In this document: piece after piece, positions 56,425-64,000 of the stretch
Numbering within the stretch: position 1 is the stretch's first letter
Layout: each line of letters starts with the position of its first letter
Source: Davidsoniella eucalypti
Taxonomy: Eukaryota; Ascomycota; Sordariomycetes; Microascales; Ceratocystidaceae
Direction of reading: 5' to 3'
Assembly: GCA_004009845.1 (NCBI GenBank)
Contig: RMBW01000020.1
Coordinates: 310,001 to 374,000, forward strand
DNA: 64,000 nt
Position numbers and translations under genes: made by a program
The notes under the pieces: generated by a model
Seen by the model: the letters and a program-made list of their open reading frames with translations, nothing else
Told to the model about the DNA's origin: nothing
The model's database searches: none

Positions 56425-58576
56425 TGTCGCTTGCCACCACCCACCACAGTATCGCAAGTAAAAACCCTGTGTTTATATGATTAACACGAAAGTATTACCA
56501 ATGCGCTTAGCCAGCCAGACAACGTTCAGTCAATATGCAGATCTGAACTATGCGTGCTTCGATGTTCGTAGTCGCGAATAAATTTGATTTTGTATTGGAA
56601 CAATTTATAGCGTTATGGCGTCTGGGCGTGAAGGTTCTGTAGGGGGGGGGGGAAGATGATTATATAAAAAATTATCACAACAAGATGTGTAGTTAAGCTA
56701 GAAAAAAAATGGGATATCGCAAGCGATCAAAATACTCGTTCAGATCGCAATCGATGAAGTACCGAAAAATGTGTATGTAGAGTTGACGCGACTAAGAAAA
56801 TAATCCCTAGCGCAATTGGCGCTCAAACTAGACCCTTAAAATTGGGCCCTACTATTTATACGTATCGTTTACTTCGATGTACCACTACCTAATTAGGACA
56901 TAATCTTCACCGCCTTAAAAAATTATATCAAAAATTATGAATATGCAAAAAAGAGAACGTAATTTTTTATTAAAGTACCCCTCACTTGATCATAACTATA
57001 GAATTAGGTGCATATGAGTACAAGAAAGTAAGAAGCCAAATAGAGGACCACCTAAGTACAGATGAAGAGATTTTACGTATGCGAATCATTCCGATTGATC
57101 GTTTTGATCTAGAGTTTGAAGTGTACCACTACGCTCCCAAGTGCTCAACTCACGCCGAATCGATGGGGCAGTGTGATGAGGACCTATAGAGGAACTTGGT
57201 AGAGGAACCACGGTTACTAAAATGACCTTGACTTCTCGGCCTACCCATACCGTTTGTGATATATGTTGGATCTTGAGTATTAAGAAGTGGATCTTCCATA
57301 CGACATTTCATTCGAACTGCACCGGTAATCTATATTTTTGCTTTGCCACTTTAATGACAAAACAGTCTTCCGTGTCCTTCAAAACCTCCTCGATGGCCTG
57401 AAATACCTTACATAGACCACCGGAACTAAGAACTAAATGGCGTTTCAACTCTCGATGAGAAGGCGTAGGAGCTTACTGAATAAACTTCGTTTTGACTTTG
57501 CTAAATTGCAAGTGTGATATTCAATTGAGAGAGTCAACAATGGAATTGGGATGATGTACAGATTAACTAGAATTTATTACAAACTTAGACTGTAGATTCT
57601 AGTTATAAAAACCGGCAGAAACAAAAGGCGGTGAATATTGTATCCCAATTAGGTAGTGATACGTATTCGCAGGGTGAACGATTGAATGAGTCACGTGATA
57701 TCACGCATCAAGTTCATCAAGATTTGATAGCATATTTCAAGTATTCATGTCAGAGCTAGATATTTTGGGATAATTCCATTTAAATAGAAGTATAATGAAA
57801 GAAACAACTCAAAAGTACGAAAATAAAAGACTGTAAACACAATACGTGAGTACGGGACTAGACAACGCCAGCCTCATCTATGATAACCTCCCTATCCACG
57901 CCAATATAAACTCCAAAACTTTAAGGGGATAAACAACAAAATGCGAGAAAAAAAAAGCGCAATACAAAGGAGAAGTAGAAACGAAAGGTCAGCAAGCCGA
58001 GAGTATGTAAATAACGCCTGATTACTATGAACTTGATGTTGACGCACCAATAGCAACATTGCCATTAGTTCGTAGAGAAGGATATAAAGGTGGTAACGAC
58101 TTCTGGTACAAGAAGTCTCACTCTAGATAAAATGCCCCGACAAACAACCAACTCGGCAGTTTTTAGGCTCAAAGTCGTAGTGGATGGCCAACTTGATAAT
58201 GAGATATCGTTGAGATGAACGAAAAGTCACGCCCATATATTGGTGAATTTGAAGGTTGAGAAACCAGTCATGATTTGAATGATACAGTTCCTATGGTTAG
58301 TAGGGGAATTTAGCTTTTACACTTACCTAATATGTTTAGGACAAATACTGTAGCGAAGATGCTAGGCTAGCACTATAAGGCGTTTGTTTGTCATCGAGAC
58401 CTTAGAAGTTACGATGAGACTGAAAAGGGTTCTAAATCGAGTAGTGAAAAGGGGGAGAAAAAATATCGAAAGGTGAGCTGCAGGGTGGATGAAGGTGGAG
58501 AATGCAGTTGAAGTTTATGGTGGTGCCAAAAGACATGTCCGGATAGTGTTCTCATCAGGTAACGAAACTAGACAGC
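56425..58576. other. AT-rich intergenic region, 2.2 kb
   Basis: Promoter of PCS1 on the left. It contains a run of eleven G at 56642-56652 and a double palindromic site TCACGTGATATCAC at 57691-57704. A 67-codon frame at 56986-57189 has no ATG near its start and is not called. Confidence 0.45.
57691..57704. promoter_or_regulatory. TCACGTGA overlapping GTGATATCAC palindrome
   Basis: Two overlapping palindromes around a CACGTG core. This suits a Cbf1-like bHLH factor, but it lies 1.1 kb from the nearest gene, so function is uncertain. Confidence 0.25.
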
Positions 58577-60876
58577 CTATGCGCGGATCCGCTTAGCATC
58601 TGTGATATCGAGTTAGTAGATATTCTACGCGAAAGGATGATGTATCAAACTTACCATTTCCGTCATCTTCTAGGGCATCTTCCTCCTCTTGTCTTGGGCG
58701 CTTTCCTTGGTCGTTTATGTCGCTAGCAATGGAGATGCCACTAGTATCACCGACATCAAGAGATACACCGACGTGGCCATCATCATCCTCGTCATAATTA
58801 ATTTCGTCGTCTTGTTCATCATCATCACCATGCTCAGTAGCGCTTGAGGCAGCACTCGCTTGGGTGTTAGCACTGATTCCACCTTCGACATTGCCATCAA
58901 TGTCGAAGAAAGTATCAAGATCTGCACCGACATCGCCATCCAGCGCCGAAAAATCAGTAGCATCAAATGAATTACCACCCTGGATATCAAGAGATTGCTC
59001 TAGAGGCGCACCAAGGTCGAGGCCATCAGATTCGACTATGAAATAACTGTTAGTGTGAGCTCTTTCGATGGGGCACAGTTTTGACAAATGAAGTGGACAT
59101 ACCATGTGTCTCATCCATAGACAGATTCACGTTCTCAACACTGACACCGCCATCCTCGTTTTCGCCGATATAAAGATCAGCATCACCAAGACCACCCTGC
59201 ACAAGTGTAGTTTCGTCATGATCAACATCACCGCCGAGATCAAGGTATTCATCCGGGTCAAGGCCATGTTGCTGATTGCTGTCTTCGAGACTTTCGGCTT
59301 CGACATTGCGCTCCACCAATAGGTGGTGGTTGGTGGCGGTGTCCAACTCATCGGCAGGTATCTCGTCTTCCTCTTCTTCCTCATCATCATCTTCACCGTG
59401 GTCTTGTTCATGGTTGTCTTCTCTTTGTTCTTCCTCTTCATCTTCGGCGTCCTCGTCGTCGTCATCATCCTCTTCTTCTGCCTCCTCATCATCCCCATTT
59501 TCTTCTTCGTCCACTTCATCGCTATCGTCCTCTTCGGCGTCTTCCATATCTTCATCCGCATCATCTGGAGAGGCTCCACCAGTATTCTCTTGGGGAAATC
59601 TATGAGAAACGCTGTCCAAGCTAGACCCACTATATGCCTCTTGAAGAAGACGAGCAAGACGTTGGGTCGAGCCAAGTCTAGTGTTCAAGAAAGTATACAT
59701 GGTAGGTACTGAATCTGGGTCTTGGTTACGGGATAGTTTGAGTAGTACGTTATATAGTTGACGCAGAGTCACAGATGATAGGACACCCTGGCTAGTAGAC
59801 TGATGGACACATTTGTTAGCAAAAGAGAATAAACAGCATATTAATCAAGTGTTTCAGCTTACCTCTGCGTATTGCAAGCCAAGATCGTCGATCTGAAGTA
59901 CTAGTTCGTCTTGTTCATCTAGGTCATCAGAGAGTTCATTTCTAAAGCTAGAAAGGACATCATCGAGTGGCGCATCAAGAACATCCATGTCGTGGAAGAA
60001 GCCCATCTGTGTATCAATGTTGTTCTGGCCATGGAAAAGCGGATATTCTTCGCCGTTATACCGGACAGTAATATCAGGAATTTGCTGACTGGTCGGAAAC
60101 CCATCACCATCCTCAGCATCCATAGCACTAACGTTGCCAGTATCAAGTGCCACATCCTCATCTACTTGGCTGGCTTCGTCATAATTATTTTCCCCTAGGA
60201 AAGCACCTGACTCGTCATGCTCGCCGGTTTCTTCCAAGTACTGATCGGCCTCCCCGTCTACTACAGGCGGGATGTTTTCGTCCTGGCCGTTTATCTCTAC
60301 AAACTCAACATCGATGACAACACCATCTGGAATCTCGCCATTGAAGCTCTCATCTAAATCAATCGCTGAAGTGACCTCGATCGTTGAAGTTTGATTTGTA
60401 TCGATTTTTTCATCCTCGAGGTGATCCTCGTAATCGATTTCGTTTTCTTCAATGTTAGACTCAACAGGTTGTATGACCTTGTCAGTCTCTATATCAAGGT
60501 CATAGGAAATGCCACTCTCTTCAATTATATCAGTGGCTTCTTTAAGTTGCTCACTAGCTTCTTTGGAGAGCTCTTCAGTTGTTGGAACCTCGAGTAGGGC
60601 TTGTTCGTCTGTGACGGAACGCTCTTGGAAACTGTCAGTCGTCGGTACGATGACATCAGCGCTTGCGGTCGACTGGATTTGGGCGGCTTTTACGATATCA
60701 TTGTGGGAGTTGGCGTCTTTAGTGTCGTCCCAGTCAATCTCATTATCGGTGATGTCGATCTTGTCGTTGTTATCTGGCAGGGCAGATGGTGCATGGTCGC
60801 TAGCATCGAAGTTGATGATGTCAAGATCGACATGTTGCTCAGAAGCGCCCAGTGGCACAATAGTTTCGGTGGTCAT
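58577..60876 (-). CDS. acidic fungal protein of unknown function (DUF2420-like), 4 exons
   Basis: Exons 60876-59863, 59799-59103, 59035-58655 and 58599-58577 give 704 aa. About 250 acidic, disordered residues come first. The only globular part is near residues 255-405: ITVRYNGEEYPLFHG, then DVLDAPLDDVLSSFRNEL and DELVLQIDDLGLQYAE. Exon 2 continues with TLRQLYNVLLKLSRNQDPDS and LNTRLGSTQRLARLLQEAY. I associate this pattern with a conserved fungal family of unknown function (DUF2420; name recalled, not checked). A very acidic Asp/Glu run of about 70 residues follows, then a basic end KRIRA. The acidic tracts suggest a nuclear or chaperone-like partner for basic proteins; that is speculation. 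Confidence 0.85.
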
Positions 60877-62038
60877 GATAAAGGTGCAGAAATGGATTTA
60901 TCTGTTGCAGAGTGAGTCTATGCGACAGCTGCTCGCGATTCGCCGGTCGCGATTTATTCTGAAATTTGGGCGATAGATGGAGTGAGTGAGGTTTCGATTT
61001 TACTAGAATATTTTCCAGTTTCGGCCGTCAAAATGGCCAGGTATCGACTAGATAATGATGCGCGTCAAGCTTTAGACATCCAGACTTCGATGTCTTGATG
61101 TCGGTTTGAAGGTGAATATGACAGCGACCTTTAAGAAAAGCCAGCAGGTGAAGCTTTGGCGCTAGTTCGCGTAGATGGGGTGATGGATGAGTTTAGAAAA
61201 GATTCGTGTCGCGACCAATACAAGAGGGTGGTGATTTGGTGTAAATTGAATAGTATAATTTGGGCGGGACAGAGTTTCCAGAATTGGAGATGAAAGAAGA
61301 CAGGAAATAAAGAATGAGAAATGCGAGAAGACGTAAGAGTGATAGCGAGTGGAAAGTCCAGCAAGAAATTAGAAGCAAGTAAGATGTACAAATACAAGGA
61401 GTGGGAATTCGCAACCCAAAATGCAAGAGCGGCAGAAACCCACCAAGCAAAACGAACAATTTGGTGGGTCCTGTAATGGTTGAGTGGGTCGTCCTGCTAG
61501 CATATTCTTTCTATCTTTGGTTGCGCGTTGAGCGTGTTCCGTCGGATTGACAGGGTTTCAGAAACTCAGAACCCTTGTATATTATATCACGTGATACCTA
61601 TCAAATCGATCGCTGGTCTTTGTTTTGGGGTGATGTTTTACGCGTGAAAAGTGCATAGATGTTAAAAGTTCCATAAGGCTCTCTTAAAGTCATATTGTTA
61701 AGAACAGCTTACCAGCGATTGCCTCCACAAACGTAGTTGTAGGCTTGTTGAAGTTGCTTGAGTCGTTCTGTAGAAGCCCCACTAAGCCACTAACCCTAAG
61801 CAAAAACATGTGCACAGGCCACTTTGCTTCAGAGACGACACCTCAACTGTTAAGACAAGGCCATGTATTTCCTAAAGTATCCAACCCTCCATTCATAGCT
61901 TGAAAGGAGAACAACAGCTTCGCCAACGTTTAACATTGCACATCTCAGTTGAGAAATACTGCCCAATATCTGTTCTTTGGCTTCTTCTCTCTCCACCAGC
62001 GTTAATTACAGTCCTAGCACTTAAGTCTAGCACGCACA
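60877..62038. promoter_or_regulatory. divergent promoter region of the acidic protein and delta-COP
   Basis: 1.16 kb without a gene. The perfect 12-bp palindrome TATCACGTGATA at 61585-61596 lies near its middle. Confidence 0.5.
61585..61596. promoter_or_regulatory. TATCACGTGATA palindrome
   Basis: Perfect 12-bp palindrome centred on CACGTG, 443 bases before the delta-COP ATG and 709 before the divergent gene. Candidate bHLH site. Confidence 0.35.
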
Positions 62039-63894
62039 ATGGTACCAAACACTGCCGCCTGAATGAGCTCCCACCACAACACCATGGAAGCTAACCGTGT
62101 GCCGCTATCTATGTTTATCTAGGTCGTCCTCGCTGCCTCGATCTGCACCCGCGGCGGCAAAGCCGTGCTATCCCGCCAGTTCCGTGAAATGCCCCGATCC
62201 CGAGTTGAGGCCCTTCTTGCGTCGTTCCCCAAGCTGGCCGACAGCAGCACTCAGCACACTACGGTCGAGCAGGACAGCGTGCGCTTCGTGTACCAACCAC
62301 TAGACGAGCTCTACATGGTCCTTATTACCAACAAGCAATCCAACATTCTGCAGGACATCGACAGCTTGCACCTCTTTTCCCAGGTTGTCACCAGCACATG
62401 CCGCAGCCTCGACGAGCGCGAGATCCTGAAACACGCCTACGATCTTCTCAGTGCCTTCGACGAAATTGTCACTCTGGGTTACCGTGAGAATCTTACCATC
62501 AGCCAAATCAAGACTTTCCTCGAGATGGAGTCGCACGAGGAGCGGATCCAGGAAATCATTGCCAGAGTATGTTGCGCTAGTATACATAATTGGCCTATGG
62601 CGCATAATAGTTATAATAAACTAACTGAGAATACCACCCCCATAGAACAAGGAGCTCGAAGCTACGGAGGAGCGGAAGCGCAAAGCCAAGCAACTCGAAA
62701 TGCAGCGCAAGGAGGCATCCCGCTCTGGTCGCGCCCCTACCGGAATGGGTGGTATGGGCAATGGTTCATACTCTTCTGGCTTCCCCTCCCACACTTCCGC
62801 CCCTAGCCGGCCCGCTGCTACTGAGACCTTTGATTCGTACGAGGCTGAAAAGAACAAGACCTTCCAAAAGTAAGCTAGCCGCCCGCAATCCCTCTGACTG
62901 CTTCCATTGCACATAAGACTAACAGAAGCTACTAGGACTGCTACTTTGAAGGGCAAGGGTATGCAGCTCGGCAAGAAATCGAAGACTACCGACATGTTTG
63001 AGCGCGTTCGCGGTGAGATGGGCGCCGAGATTGACAACACTCCTCTGGTTGCACCGACTCCCCAGGCCCAACGCCATGCTGCTCCTGCTCCGGAAGAGCA
63101 CCATTCTGCCGTCGATCGCGATACTATCCATACCACGATTTCTGAAGCCATCTCCGCCAAGATCACTCGTGATGGTACTATCACTTCCCTAGCTGTTAAT
63201 GGTGATCTGTCGCTTCGCGTATCGGATGCTAGCATGACCAAAATCAAGCTTGATATCATTGCCAATGCAAAGCATGGTGCTCAGTTCCGCCCTCATCCCA
63301 ATGTCGACAAGAACGCTTTCAACAGTTCGCGCACCATCCAGATGGCCAACCTTGCTCGTGGCTTCCCTGTAAACGCCTCCGTTGGTGTTCTAAGATGGAA
63401 GGCATCACCCAAGGTCGATGACACTAGTGCTTGCCCGATTAGCTTCACTGTTTGGATCAACAAGGATTCGGATAAATACTCGATAACGGTTGAGTATGAG
63501 CTCACTGGTGGCGAAGAACTCAAGGATGTTCGGATTCACATCCCATACACCTCAGACCCTTTGGTATCAAGCACCGATGTCCAGTACGACATGGATGGAG
63601 AGAATTTGACCTGGACCCTTGGCGATGTAACCGAAGACAACTCAAGCGGCTCGTTTGAATTCGAGGCTGAGGCTGGCGACGAAGAAGAGTTCTTCCCTAT
63701 GCGTGTCAACTTCACAAAGCCTACGCCATATGTAGATGTCGATGTAAGTGCGAATGAAGTTCTTCATGAATTGATTGTTCAATGTACTAATATCAACGGT
63801 ATAGGTCAACTCTGTCTCACTTACGGACGAGGACGAGGAGGTAACATTTTCCAAGGAGTTCAAATCTGTCGCAGAGAATTTCTTGATCGAATAA
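62039..63894 (+). CDS. RET2: coatomer subunit delta (delta-COP), 5 exons, first coding exon is ATG alone
   Basis: Exons 62039-62041, 62123-62566, 62646-62869, 62936-63743 and 63805-63894 give 522 aa. The start MVVLAASICTRGGKAVLSRQ is canonical and needs an ATG directly before the intron GTACCA...CTAG. The N-terminal longin-type domain contains VYQPLDELYMVLITNKQSNI and DLLSAFDEIVTLGYRENLT. A charged linker follows (NKELEATEERKRKAKQLE). After a GKGMQLGKKSKTTDMFERV segment, the mu-homology domain runs to the end (SIASVNGDLS-like SLAVNGDLSLRVSDAS; TWTLGDVTEDNSSGSFEFEA). Delta-COP is part of the F-subcomplex of COPI and recognises Golgi-to-ER cargo. Length equals that of yeast and animal delta-COP (about 510-550). 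Confidence 0.95.
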
Positions 63895-64000
63895 ACGGTC
63901 TCGCTAGTAATGGCGATGATGGTGTTTTAATTCTGTACATGTTTTATCTAGCTCTTTCTCTTTCTTTTCGTGCTTAGCTAGTCCTATGATTCGGGAGCGG
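63895..64000. other. 3' flank of delta-COP
   Basis: Short 3' region up to the window edge; nothing further seen. Confidence 0.4.

Noticed and set aside
56986..57189. 67-codon frame in the AT-rich gap
   Set aside because: No ATG near the start, no family resemblance, no splice partners found.
59276..59712. Ser-rich and Val/Phe-rich frames on the plus strand
   Set aside because: They are antisense shadows of the GAA/GAT repeats that code the acidic run of the gene on the minus strand.
1..64000. tRNA, 5S rRNA or spliceosomal RNA genes
   Set aside because: I looked for B-box, 5S and U2/U6-like strings by eye and found none convincing; tRNAscan-SE and Infernal would be decisive.

Overview
This window is nuclear DNA of a filamentous ascomycete (Pezizomycotina). 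The evidence is short spliceosomal introns (about 50-170 nt, GTRNGT...CTAAC/CTAAT...YAG), large Zn2Cys6 regulators (one of the CTF1/FarA type), fungal-only families (Mcd4, Rrn11, Pcs1) and gene spacing of 0.1-3.6 kb. A PRC2 subunit (EED) argues against lineages that lost PRC2, such as Aspergillus. No tRNA, rRNA, transposon, CRISPR or viral gene was recognised. Twenty protein genes are called with reasonable support; most were re-spliced by hand, and all exon sums are multiples of three.

Left part (1-12.9 kb). After the 3' end of an App1-type phosphatidate phosphatase come four genes that look like a catabolic cluster: a Liz1/Fen2-type MFS permease (-), an alpha/beta hydrolase (+), a Zn2Cys6 regulator (-) and a 5-oxoprolinase (+). 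The two divergent promoter regions carry three copies of the inverted repeat CGG-N7-CCG, a typical target form for a dimeric zinc-cluster regulator. The inferred job is uptake and hydrolysis of a lactam, amide or peptide substrate, with 5-oxoproline opened to glutamate.

Middle part (13-39 kb). In order: CLN3/Btn1 (vacuolar membrane), an uncharacterised F-box-like CxxC protein, a 3.6-kb gene-poor stretch, PRC2 subunit EED (ten exons), a probable Pol I core factor Rrn11, a BAR-domain protein, the NDUFA5-type subunit of complex I, mitochondrial N-acetylglutamate synthase, a 3-hydroxyisobutyrate dehydrogenase-family enzyme, V-ATPase subunit e and Arv1.

Right part (39-64 kb). In order: an intracellular LysM protein, a CTF1/FarA-type regulator of fatty-acid or cutin use, GPI ethanolamine-phosphate transferase Mcd4, monopolin subunit Pcs1/Csm1, an acidic fungal protein of unknown function and delta-COP. 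These are mostly housekeeping genes for membrane traffic, lipid and GPI metabolism, chromatin and mitochondria.

The most useful results are the candidate 5-oxoproline cluster with its repeated operator-like site, the hidden EED gene, and several unusual gene structures: a GC-AG intron, an exon that codes only ATG, micro-exons of 18 and 21 nt, and a final exon that replaces an apparent stop codon.
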